The position numbers and the translations under genes are program-made. Source: Xylogone sp. PMI_703 (taxonomy: Eukaryota; Ascomycota; Leotiomycetes). From it: a stretch of DNA of 64,000 nt. The DNA lies in assembly GCA_021399445.1 (NCBI GenBank), contig JAJTUQ010000005.1:4154001-4218000 (forward strand), read 5' to 3'. The notes below the pieces were generated by a model, which was not told where the DNA came from, did not search any database, and worked only from the letters and a program-made list of their open reading frames with translations. The stretch's first letter is position 1; every line of letters begins with the position of its first letter. Shown one piece after another: positions 1-10,129 of the stretch.

Positions 1-1759
1 CAAGCCCAGCAGCATCCAACATCAACAAACCACCGCCGCCGTGAACCATGGCCCGGCCTGGGGGATCCCAGGAGGGTAGGTGCTGCACGCAATTAAGGTA
101 CCGCGCCCATCGTGGGCCTGGTCCTGCCTTAACTGGGCCTTGCACCTCGAACTGGATCTGCCCTTTTCCCTTCCTTGCCTGCATCTTGAACCTGCCAGCT
201 GCTGCACCGCCGATAAGTACAGTAGCACTTATTAGTCCTTGCCGCCGCAACCCTCCTTGGATCTTCTGCTTCCGTGCTCCCTAGCTTGCTGGTGGCTCTG
301 GCTTTTCTGGCTCTAGCTCTGGTTCTGGCTCCTAATGCTGGCTCTGATCCTCCCTCCTTCCCTCTTACACCATCCCTTCGCACCTGTCTATCCGTGGCCG
401 CCGTCTTGTCTATCGTGTCTAGCCTTCCCTTTCGCCCTGGCTGCCACCGAACGCCTCCCTCGTTATTAATCCTCCTGGGGTCCCACTTCCCCGTTCTCAC
501 AGGGTGTGTTCAGACATCGTTCATCTCTCGACCAGGAAACCACTCTTCCCACGCTCGTGCTGACAGCCTTGCACGGGCTTGTTGCTTCCTGGCCATCTGC
601 TCAAATTATATCATCTCTTCCTGGCCCTGGTCATACCTCATCCCTCGATCCCTCTCTTGCTTCTTATTTCTCCCGGCCCTTCCTGCTCACTTCTCCTGGT
701 TGTCTTCTTCGGGCAGGCAGATCAGACACAGCAGGATCTCTCTCGTTACATTCATTAGTCGACGGTTGCAAAACGCCCTACCCAATCAGTCCTCCATCAG
801 TCTTCTCCTTGTGTACCACTTAATTGAGGAGAACCCCCATTTCCCAACGTCCAGGCATGGTGTGAAGGAGAACTGGCTGGTTCGTTCAACTTGGTACTAC
901 TCTCTCTCCTGGAAATACAATACATCAACAACATAGCACCTACCATTCAGACCTCGTGCTACCAGATCGACGCACTCCAAGCACGTTGTCATCCGTTCCG
1001 GCACCACATCTATGGATGCGTTAAAGCACTAGGACCTCGACTAAGGCGTGACGATTCCACGGAACCACAGTTACACCTTAAACTCAGGTTCGGCCGGTCG
1101 AGCTCGAATTTTGATTCATGATTTAGATGAGGAATGGTTGTTCAAACCACACCCCACGGCAAAGGCAATTGGTTAGACAGACAAGCACGAAACCGAACGA
1201 AGGGAGGAATCTCGCCCAACCTTGGGAGCTAAGGAGTTTTCGCTGTCACCCTAATTTCAATTCCCAACTCCGGACGATTCTCGGTGCCAAAGGCACCCCG
1301 GGGAAGATCTGTGACGCTTACTGCGAGCTTGTTGACGTTTCTGAAAGGTATGTGGTTACCAGTGATTTCATGGACCTCGCTTTCTGGAGGTTATTGGGCT
1401 GCGTCTGCTTCTTTCGTCAGCAATGTGGACTTTTTTCTTTTTTGATGTTTGGGAATTCTTGGATCTCTCACAATTCTTTTTAATAATCTCCTGTGTCATC
1501 TCACACAAGATTTGTCATATTCTATTTGGTTGTTTTGGTCTCTTCTTTCAGATTGTCTGGGGGTTGCCGAGCACCTGGTAGTTCGACTTTTTGCGGACCA
1601 CGGCCTATGCTAACCTATGTTGATGTAGATCTGTTGATATAGAAGTGGCATCATTCCACTTGAGTATATCTTTTTCTTATATAAAATCAGCATAGTTTTG
1701 TCATCTAAACCGCTCCTATCGACAAGTTTCTATATCTTCGGCTTCTAAAATCAGCCTCC
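1..1759. other. Gene-free leader upstream of the homeobox gene
   Basis: No convincing gene is visible. The first kilobase is rich in C and T on the plus strand and keeps several frames open by composition only; none of these frames has a domain I recognise. An interrupted CTCTGG-type repeat lies at 293-345. The stretch probably holds the promoter and a long 5' leader of the homeobox gene that starts at 1760, possibly with leader introns and upstream ORFs. A non-coding transcript cannot be excluded from sequence alone. Confidence 0.5.
293..345 (+). repeat. Interrupted GGCTCT/CTCTGG hexamer repeat
   Basis: About eight imperfect units of the type TGGCTC or CTCTGG follow one another with small interruptions. 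It reads as a low-complexity hexanucleotide tract in a gene-free stretch. No function is claimed. Confidence 0.6.
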
Positions 1760-3064
1760 ATGATGTCTCTTCCACACATGGCTGAAAGACCATACTTTCC
1801 TCCCTCTCCACAGCACACCTGGGAGGAGAGAAAACCGATACAGTTACCTTCCATCAGACAGGTAAGGCGCTCACTACAGATTTTCATGTAAACCAGCCGT
1901 CCACATTCTTAACTGTTCGTGTAGGCCTTTCCCGAGTTGCACACAGCCAAACCACAAGGCAGTGCTTTTCCATTAGAGCCTCATTCAGCATCTTCAGAAC
2001 GATCAACAACTTCAGAATGGAGCGATTCCGGTCGCGATCTCTTTCCATACAAAAGGGCCGCGTTCGCTTCCCACCCGGATCCCTACTACAACGATTCTCT
2101 TCCTCCGAGAGTGTTTAGAAGCCCAGCAATGCGTGTGCGAGCTGACAGTTCGTTGAGCCCGCAGTCACCATTTGCCACGAAGCCGGCATCACCGAAATCG
2201 TATGTTGGACCGGACCGACCTATTCCCTTTGTCTCAGACTATGTTCACACAGGGCTTCGATCGCCTCCAGTGGACCCCTTACCAGTATCCAGACCCGAGT
2301 ATCAACAACCTCACCAAATGAGACTTCCATCTCTCACACTTGACCCTAATGTGGGCCAACACCATACGGCATGGTCTGATTTTGCCTTTGATGCTTCTGC
2401 TCGTCGTGCAACAGACAACCAACCCCAAGGGTTGACGCCGTATGAGCCGTCTATTGCTTCATACGGACACGCAGCAGGATTCCAACCCCGACTACACTCC
2501 TACTCTGGACCGGCAACAGCTCATATTGGTCAACACCCACAGTCACATGTCCGTGACGCCTACATGGGAGGGTACGAAGTCTCGATAGGTCCAGCCACCA
2601 AGCAGCGCAAGAGAAGGGGTAACCTCCCCAAGAAGACAACGGATTTGTTGAGGACGTGGTTTAAGTTACACCTACAACATCCCTACCCCACAGAAGACGA
2701 GAAACAGGAACTGATGCGACAAACAGACTTGCAGATGAGTATGCTTTCCCATTACCAAGCGAGCCGAATTTTCTTTTATTTTCCAATTAATCTTTGTGCT
2801 AACGAGGCAACAGATCAAATATCCAATTGGTTCATCAATGCTCGTCGACGTCAGCTGCCGGCCATGATCAACAGTGCCAAAGCCGAAGTTGGTTTAAGGA
2901 ATGCTAAAGGCCATGAAAGAAAGCCAGAAGAAACGAGTAGCGAATACAGTGACTCTCACAGGGTCGAATCAATCGATGGAAGTGATCAAGATCTAAGTGG
3001 AGAGGAAGAGGACTTTGAGACGCGGAGTCAACGGGATGAAGCATTTAAGAGAAGCAGTGTTTGA
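1760..3064 (+). CDS. TALE-class homeobox transcription factor
   Basis: Nuclear DNA-binding regulator of the three-amino-acid-loop-extension homeodomain class (KN/PBX type), a class that in filamentous fungi includes developmental regulators. Exons are 1760-1861, 1925-2738 and 2814-3064, giving 388 residues. The start is the ATG at 1760 (a second ATG follows at once); the exon then splices in phase 0 into the long central exon. A basic run (KQRKRRGNLPKK) opens the homeodomain, the HPYP loop typical of TALE proteins follows, and splicing of the second intron restores helix 3 with the core WFINARRRQLP. The N-terminal half is Ser/Pro-rich and looks disordered; the C-terminus is acidic and Ser-rich. 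Both introns are GT-AG; the second (2739-2813) has a GCTAAC branch site, is 75 bp long and has no stop in frame, so retention would insert 25 residues before helix 3. Family identity is secure; the target genes are unknown. Confidence 0.9.
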
Positions 3065-4666
3065 GAAAGAACGATCTTTGATGCCGTTCAGTGTTTATTA
3101 TTTTTGGGTTTTGGTATATATGGATGACATTTTGGATCTTCCAACTACGATTTTACGACCGGGACACATGGGAAGCATAGGGCATGAGCATGGCGAGAGG
3201 CGTTGCAATTTTGTAGACATATCATACACGACTTGGGTCCAAAGCAGGGGCTTTTCTAGAGCAGAGCTATATGGATGATGACACGTCAAGACCACCTGTC
3301 TGAAAACTACGGGCACTGTTGATAGATGATGATGGCTCCATGACGGTTTGCTGTCATGATCCTTTGACAAGCAGGATTGCATCATTTGTGCACGACGTCC
3401 ACCTCAGGCTGTTATATGATAGTATTGTTGGGCCTGATATGCTGCTTAAGAGATGGTAGACTCGGCCACGTCAGGTCATATGTGGCGGAGTATATTGTTG
3501 ATTTCGGCGTGGCAATTGCGATCTAGACCTTTTTAGAGGACCTCTTTACAGCGAGTTGAGGTTGAACCGAGTATCTCGTCGACGGCTACCCCTGGCGGGA
3601 AAGGCTGGGTGAGGCTACTTCTTGCCGAACCAGATGTCTCGGGAGGGGGTTTAGGAGTGTCGGCTCGGCCGAGTATGCTCTGTGTTGGTTAACTGCACAT
3701 GATGGCCATTTGAGAAATATTTTGCCTGGTGTTTCACCTTTCCTGGCGTTTCATCTTTCCTGGCAGACCTGTCGGGATGCACAGTCACATGTGAGAAGGC
3801 TCGCACATTATGAAACTGGTTGGACGTGTCGACTATTGATTCGAGAACCCGGACGTACTATTTTTGGCGACGCTTGTGGACCGCGTCTATTTTCATCATT
3901 CGATTTTGCATTATGGTATATATTCATTACATTTACTTCATACATAATATTGGGATCACAGGGATTTTTGGGAAAACGGGTACATTAAGGTGGATTTGAA
4001 GATGCACTTTTGAGAGTTTGGACGAGCAGGGGGAAATATTTCACGAGTGTATCATATATGACCACGGGCGGAGAGCTAAGGGATAGCTTTCCAGGATATA
4101 AAACTTTTTTTTCTTTCTGTTTGTAAATTGGATCTCTTGGGTTTTGGGAATTATGTCTCTATGGGGTAGCAGGGTTTTCACTAATAGGTTGAATGGCGTT
4201 CTGAGTGTTGCCGGGTCAATTTTATGGGAAGATGTCCCGGTTTTTGTAATATTCTACTTGGCATGGTTCTTGTTTGGTTGGGCAAATTGTGTTTATGGGA
4301 ATGAAATTTGATCAGGGAGCTGTGATCTATAGGTGCTGTATAATTAGGAATTGAAGAAGTAAATGTTGAATCCAGGTTTACAACCGGGTTTTTTGGGTAG
4401 GAAAGTAAGTAAGTGAGTGAGTGACTGTTACTGTCAGTAGAACGGACCAGATCCATGTAGACATGTGATTTCATAAGTCCATACTCTATAGGCAAGCTTC
4501 GAGAGAATTGCGTGATGAGCACGGGCATAGGCATGGATAGTGGGGAAAGAATAGTTCCTTGGATAGGGTCTGTAAGATGGGCATTCTAGAACCTCGATGC
4601 TGGAATTCTGGGAATCTTGGATACCCATACCCACTGTTCACAATTGCGTGTTATGCATGCATAGAT

Positions 4667-4697
4667 GTATATATACATACATACCTATATGCATGCA
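4667..4697 (+). repeat. TA/CATAC microsatellite
   Basis: A short alternating TATA and CATAC tract ending in a TATATGCATGCA palindromic patch. Simple repeat in gene-free DNA. Confidence 0.6.
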
Positions 4698-5199
4698 CTT
4701 AGACTGTACAGATACTACCGGCACTACCAACTACTAACCTACTACTCACTAGCCACCGCTGCTGCTACTATACCAGTCACACAAGAATACCGGTAGCAAG
4801 CATAAGAGGTTAGGATAGGTACCTGTAGGAGGTACAGTAGTAGAGTTTATCACGCAGATAAGTGTGGAATGGGAGTGATGTGTGCAACGTACTTGTACAA
4901 GAGGTTGGTTCTCTGGGCTTGGAAATCCTTGGAATGGAATGAATTCGGGTGGGGGAGTTATTGGTATTGCGTCCACGTAACTTCTGTATTTTGGTGCTGG
5001 TGCTGGTGCTGATTCATGGATCTTTCCAATAGATGATTCAATGAGTAGTATATGATGGGTACGAGCTGTGGACGAGCCAGGATCTAGATCACCGCATCGG
5101 GGTGCCCGTACCCGTAGCCTTGTCTCGCGAGGCTGCAAACGGTGCACCCACGAGGCTGTGGAACCCTCCTTCCTCCCTCACTTTTCTGGAAACTAAAAG

Positions 5200-5226
5200 G
5201 TACGTACTGTACGTATCGTACGTATC
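5200..5226 (+). repeat. Three spaced GTACGTA palindrome-like units
   Basis: GTACGTA occurs three times in succession, each followed by CT or TC, giving an exact 9 bp period. TACGTA is itself self-complementary, so the block could be a multimeric binding site or simply a short tandem repeat. Confidence 0.5.
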
Positions 5227-5606
5227 CCTCCTTCGACATGTGCGAAAGGGGATTACGTGCGGATTAGGTCAGGATCTCGTGTATGTGAGTGCGGGCGAGG
5301 CCTTCGGCGGACGGAGTACTGGATGCGGTAATCCACTGACTTGGATTTGATCGCCGTGATTACCTATGTGATGACATGCAGCGATCGAAGGCGGAGAGAT
5401 CGCGAGATCGGATCATTTTGGGGGCGAGCAAACCTTGTGGTGATTGCTATGGTGTTGTTGAGGTTGGGGATGAGGATGAGTTGTATTGAGTGCTTGATAT
5501 TGCTTCTCTTTTTCGCTCATAGTAGAAAGACGATATTGGGTTTGAGGGATGGAATTTGAAGCCGATGATACAATGGTTCGTCTGAGCGAAAGTCGGGATC
5601 CTTGGT

Positions 5607-5624
5607 GATGGATGGATGGATGGA
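5607..5624 (+). repeat. GATG tetranucleotide run
   Basis: Four and a half uninterrupted GATG units in gene-free DNA. A simple microsatellite with no evident role. Confidence 0.6.
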
Positions 5625-7140
5625 CCACTGTGGTGGTAGAGGTGCCAAGAGACGCCGGGAGTGCAGGTCTTCTTCACCACAGTACAGTACACAACGACTT
5701 GGATATACATCCTCGATATTGGTCCCAATCCACCCATCTCCTAATGCATCACATCATCAATAACTTGCACCTCAATTGCTCCCGTGTCTTGCTATCTCGG
5801 TTGACCATCTCGGAGCACTTCCTACAAGAGGGAAAGAGAGAGAGGGTTAACGCGGGGCGACCTGAGCGATTCAACCGTTCCACCAGTCCTCCCGATAACG
5901 TCATGATTGATATCATACTCCTGGACCGCAATTGATTGATCCCATCAGATCCATCAGATCCATCTTGGCAGGAAAACTCGTCCGAAAAGAAGGATTTTCG
6001 ATCTTAGCCCAACGGTAATTACGGTATCATCTTCAGCAGTTCATCAATTCGCTGGTGTTCTTTGTATACGGCGTGCCCTTCTCCACACACGTGCTTCTTG
6101 ATATCACCCAGCCCGCGATCGACCGTCAATCTCCCACGCCCAAGTCCGCCATCCCATTTCCCCAATTCCCATCCTGTCGAGCCTGTGGACTTTCGCTCAA
6201 ACCTTCGCTCGACTTGGCCAGTTTGGGGGAATGCCCATGTTCTGTGAATCTCTTTGAGAGCATCGCGAACTCAAGCCCTGTGCGTCATATCTCTCGCTCT
6301 CCCCGACATCGATTTCGAGCTCGGACAGCCGTGCAAAGTTCATTACCGCTTTGGGGAGCTGGATAGAGGGGCAGAGGGGGGCAGAAACAGCAGCGCAATC
6401 CGCTATCATGACCCATTTCCTTTGAATACCCGGGGAAGACCAATCGTACAAGTACTGTACACCTTTTGGGATATTGCTTCCTTTTCGACTTCTTACCAGA
6501 TTGACGAGATAACGAATTGAAGAATTGAAGGAACGGAAATAACTTTGTACAGTATTAACTGCCAATTCGTCCAACCCGCGCGGCATTCTCTCTCAGTTCT
6601 TAGCGTGCCGCCCGAAATCCGCTAGCCCAGCGTGCAACGAGAAAGAGTGCTCCAAGTGCTCCTCCCCCGGCAAAATCGTGACATCTACAGAACAATCCGT
6701 CCAAATCGTTCCCGCACCACCAGAAAGAGGAAGAGCACGAAGGTTCCACAACAACCAGAAAAATCTCCACCACGTTCCTGCTCTCCTCCCCCCTCATTCT
6801 TCATTCTTATCTTTCTTTTTCGCCTCACTCATCATCACAGCTCTTGCCTTTTCTCTCTTCCCAGTACCTTTTCCCTTCGCTCTCTCTTTTCCAAGACTTT
6901 CCCAAGGCAACCCGCTAGAGAGAAAAGCCACCGTCATGCTTCCGCCTCGCACCACACCGTGATTTCCCTGATCAGCGAACTCGTTTTCCCTTGCCTTGGC
7001 CCCCCTTCCATTTGCCTCTTGCTCTTCTTCTGGCTGCGGCTCAAGGGGGGGTTCCAGCAGTTGCTCCGATTTTCTTTGGTTCTCTGCTCGCTTTTTTGGG
7101 GAACCTCGATAGTTTTTCTGCCTTTTCGCCACCTACCGCT

Positions 7141-9153
7141 ATGGACGAGGCTGGCCGCCTGGTCGAGGAGCTCCAGCGTAAGCTAGCAGAGTTGGACCGC
7201 CGCGTGTGGTCCTACCGCCGAGACATGGCCTCCGAATTCTCCAAGTACGCTCGAGGTTTGCTGCACCAGGTCCCCAAGGACGTCTCCGATGCCGTGTCCA
7301 AGACCATTGCCGTGTCGCTGAAGGACTACAAGTCGCTCAATCCGGATAACGATATCCTGCTAGATCTGTCCTCTGCAAACTCTTCGCCGCCCTCGCCTTT
7401 ATCTACAGCTGCCGTGCCAGCTCCTGATCTGGCCGTCAAGGACAGCAGAAGTGGTAGCAAGGCAGAAAATAATGATACGAAGGCCGGGCCTTCTGTAACC
7501 GCAGCACGGGATATCCCAGTGCACCAGCAGAGACTGGCTGTGCCAGAGGAGGATCCTTTAGCTAGGAGTCCGCATGAGCGCGAGGAGGAGTTCCACGGCC
7601 TGTTCACGCCTATGTATCTTCCGCTGTTAGATGCTGCTACCAATGGTCCCGCCCGCCGATCGAGCTATGATAGCTATCTTGCACCTGGAGAGAATAATAT
7701 CACGAGCAAAGAGAAGGAGAACCGCCTGAGAAGTAGCAGCGGCAGCAGCAGCGGCAGTAATACCAACGGCAACAGCAGCGCCATGTACAGCAATACGAGT
7801 GCGAACGCGAGCGCCCCCGCCGATCTGCCCTCCATGGCCACGGCTGCAGGCGCTGCAGATGTTACACAGGAAAAGTCGAGGCCCGCCACGCCCCAGCGCA
7901 GGAATACTGATGAGGCTTCTATCGGATCAGATGACAGTCGAGGAGGAGTCCCGACGAGACGCAGTGCCCTACGACGATCTTCCTCAGGCTCGACTACCAA
8001 AACCCAGAGTCCTCGAAAGGTGCGCTTCGAGCTGGAAGGCCAGGAAGTGTTCCCCACGGTTGAACCCGCGATCCAGGAATCCCCGTTGGAGTTGGCCAGC
8101 CCGACAGTGAGTAGCGTCGATGATGATGACTCGTATAATGGATCAATGCTGGAGATGATTGAGGATGTGGATGAGCCCCCTCCAAAACGCGTGTCTTCTT
8201 CGCAGGCGCTGCTGGCCATGTCCAGGGCTCCGTTGGAAGAGGATGGCACCACCTGGACGACCGTTACATCTCCACCAGAGGAGGTAGAAACTGGAATACT
8301 AGACGACGCTGAAGTTCCTGAGGTGGAAACTGTGGAGGATGTGAGCTCTGAAAAGAGAGATGGGAGTTCATTAATTTCACCTTCAAATACACCTTCCACC
8401 CCCAGGGATACGCCACGGGTACGTTTTGATGACAATCCTGAAATATTGGAAAGTAGTAGCAACGTCACAAATGACGAAAGCACCAAGTACCCAGAAGTAG
8501 GCATCGTCAACATTAACGTAGGATACAAGAAACCTACTGCAGCAGAACTATTGGAGCCGTTACCGACCAGAGAAGCTGGTGATGGCAAGTCACACCCCCT
8601 TTCACCAAACAAACAGGATAGACAACCCTCAAAGAGCAGTAATAAAGACGCAATATTAGTTAACGACGAGGAGGATGACGAAGATCTTTTCCTTTTTGAT
8701 GATGGAACCGACCCTGCTTCTCCATCAAGGACAACACGACCCCAAGCCAAGCCTGAAACCGAGCCAGAATCGCCCGAGGAGGAGGAAGAGGAAGAGGAAG
8801 ACGAGGAAGAAGAAGAAGCCGAGCCTGTCGCTCTAAGCCAATACTCTCAGTCACCCGCTCGACCTATTATGAGACCTATTTTCCTAAAATCTGCTGCTAC
8901 TCCTGCTAAGGATGTCGTCGGCTCTTATAAAGGCCACCCATTCAGCGTCCCAATCGTCAGTGATGAGATCCACCGCCAGGCTGCCTCTCTAGGAGCGCTC
9001 AACTCCTTTGTTGGAAGCATTAAGGATGTTAGTGATCTTGATCTGCGGAGACTCAGAGCGGGTGCCGCAGCGAGCTTCTCTGGTACGCCAAAGAGCCTGA
9101 GCGAGAGGATGATGATGGAGGATCTGATGGAAGCCGCAGAAGAGGCAGCTTAG
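7141..9153 (+). CDS. Disordered acidic protein with an N-terminal coiled coil, unknown function
   Basis: Intact single-exon gene of 670 residues. I chose the ATG at 7141 because it opens a likely coiled coil (starting MDEAGRLVEELQRKLAELD) and follows a long pyrimidine-rich leader; the frame is open upstream but has no better start. Residues 1-75 look helical. The middle is Ser/Thr/Pro-rich and disordered, with long Ser/Gly/Asn and Glu/Asp runs (a nearly pure acidic stretch near residues 540-560). The last 90 residues are less biased and may be the conserved part. Two short motifs fit the protein phosphatase 1 docking pattern RVxF: KVRF at 293-296 and RVRF at 426-429. I do not recognise the family. 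The reverse strand has a long open frame over the same region, a by-product of codon bias. Confidence 0.75.
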   Translation: MDEAGRLVEELQRKLAELDRRVWSYRRDMASEFSKYARGLLHQVPKDVSDAVSKTIAVSLKDYKSLNPDNDILLDLSSANSSPPSPLSTAAVPAPDLAVKDSRSGSKAENNDTKAGPSVTAARDIPVHQQRLAVPEEDPLARSPHEREEEFHGLFTPMYLPLLDAATNGPARRSSYDSYLAPGENNITSKEKENRLRSSSGSSSGSNTNGNSSAMYSNTSANASAPADLPSMATAAGAADVTQEKSRPATPQRRNTDEASIGSDDSRGGVPTRRSALRRSSSGSTTKTQSPRKVRFELEGQEVFPTVEPAIQESPLELASPTVSSVDDDDSYNGSMLEMIEDVDEPPPKRVSSSQALLAMSRAPLEEDGTTWTTVTSPPEEVETGILDDAEVPEVETVEDVSSEKRDGSSLISPSNTPSTPRDTPRVRFDDNPEILESSSNVTNDESTKYPEVGIVNINVGYKKPTAAELLEPLPTREAGDGKSHPLSPNKQDRQPSKSSNKDAILVNDEEDDEDLFLFDDGTDPASPSRTTRPQAKPETEPESPEEEEEEEEDEEEEEAEPVALSQYSQSPARPIMRPIFLKSAATPAKDVVGSYKGHPFSVPIVSDEIHRQAASLGALNSFVGSIKDVSDLDLRRLRAGAAASFSGTPKSLSERMMMEDLMEAAEEAA

Positions 9154-10129
9154 ATAAAATCTTGTAGTAAGAAGAAATTCACGGCCATAAAGAGTCTGTT
9201 TACAGGTTTTCATGGAATTGTTGGGACATTTATTCCGTATTTAGGAACAAATCTCAGGAATATTTTCCGATGTTTGATCCACATCATCTTGAATGATAGC
9301 AAACAAAAGACAAAAGCCTTTAATCTCCTGTTATTCCCTACATTTGTACCCGGATTTTTTGGAAAAGGGGGGATTCAGCCCATGAAAATCTAAGTGGATA
9401 AAGATAATGAATCCAACAGCAACGATAACGGCATCGGTGGGAAAAGGAGCGAATGCGGCGGCGGTTTGTTTTTGCTTCGTTATCTTTTTACAGTTGGGGG
9501 AATTGGCAGGATGGGTCTGGCTGGCTGGACGAATGGGAATCAAGGATTGGTTTGGGATGGAAACCTAGGGTGGCGAAGGCCCATTTTTTCGAGAACCCAT
9601 TTGGTTTCGTTCCTCACAGGGAGTGAGGGACTGTTGGAATATAGGAGATAGGAAGATATATACAGGGGCAGATTGTATATTTAAAAAAGACTATATACAA
9701 CGCCCGCTCCCTTGTGATAAAGGGGGGAATCGATTACTTCAGTAGCAACTCTATTCATCTTCTCCTGATCCTGCCGCATGCATAATCTCACATTCTGTGA
9801 GAGCATGTGTAGCCCTATATTAGCATGATACATAACCTCAGGCTATTTGTGGTGCACCATAAATCATTGTTAGGTTATGATATAGTTACTATCTCACCAA
9901 TATATAATGAAGAGCATACACAAGTACCTCATAACCAGGCAGGTTGATATATATTTATTTCATATACGTGCCAAACAGATTCCTGAACACCTATACTCCG
10001 GGATATACAGCAGCAACGAAACAAGTTGCTCGCTCTGCCAAAGCTACTCCACATTATTGACCACACGATTCAAGAAGCCCCTGAGCTTCCATGATACTCT
10101 AAACGCCGTAACCCGCAAATATGCCTCCC
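9154..10129. other. Convergent 3' intergenic region
   Basis: Lies between the ends of two convergent genes. It should hold both 3' UTRs and polyadenylation signals; AT-rich tracts at about 9660-9700 and 9890-9960 fit this. I see no gene or structured RNA. Confidence 0.5.

Larger units (their letters stand above)
3065..7140. other. 4 kb gene-free flank with microsatellites
   Basis: No supported coding gene. Open frames here are short, overlap in both strands and lack recognisable domains. Visible structure includes a TATA/CATAC tract at 4667-4697, a GATG tetranucleotide run at 5607-5624, a triple GTACGTA motif at 5200-5226 and a strongly pyrimidine-rich stretch at about 6780-7130 that leads into the next gene and is probably its promoter and 5' UTR. 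The size of the flank on both sides of a developmental regulator suggests regulatory DNA, which is inference. Confidence 0.5.

Noticed and set aside
274..936. 220-codon open frame with a hydrophobic start
   Set aside because: It begins without an ATG, is made of a pyrimidine-rich repeat read as Leu/Ala/Ser, and overlaps other open frames. It looks like composition bias.
7674..8750. 358-codon reverse-strand open frame
   Set aside because: Antisense shadow of the 670-residue disordered protein; Ser/Leu-rich from reading GAG/GAT-rich DNA backwards.
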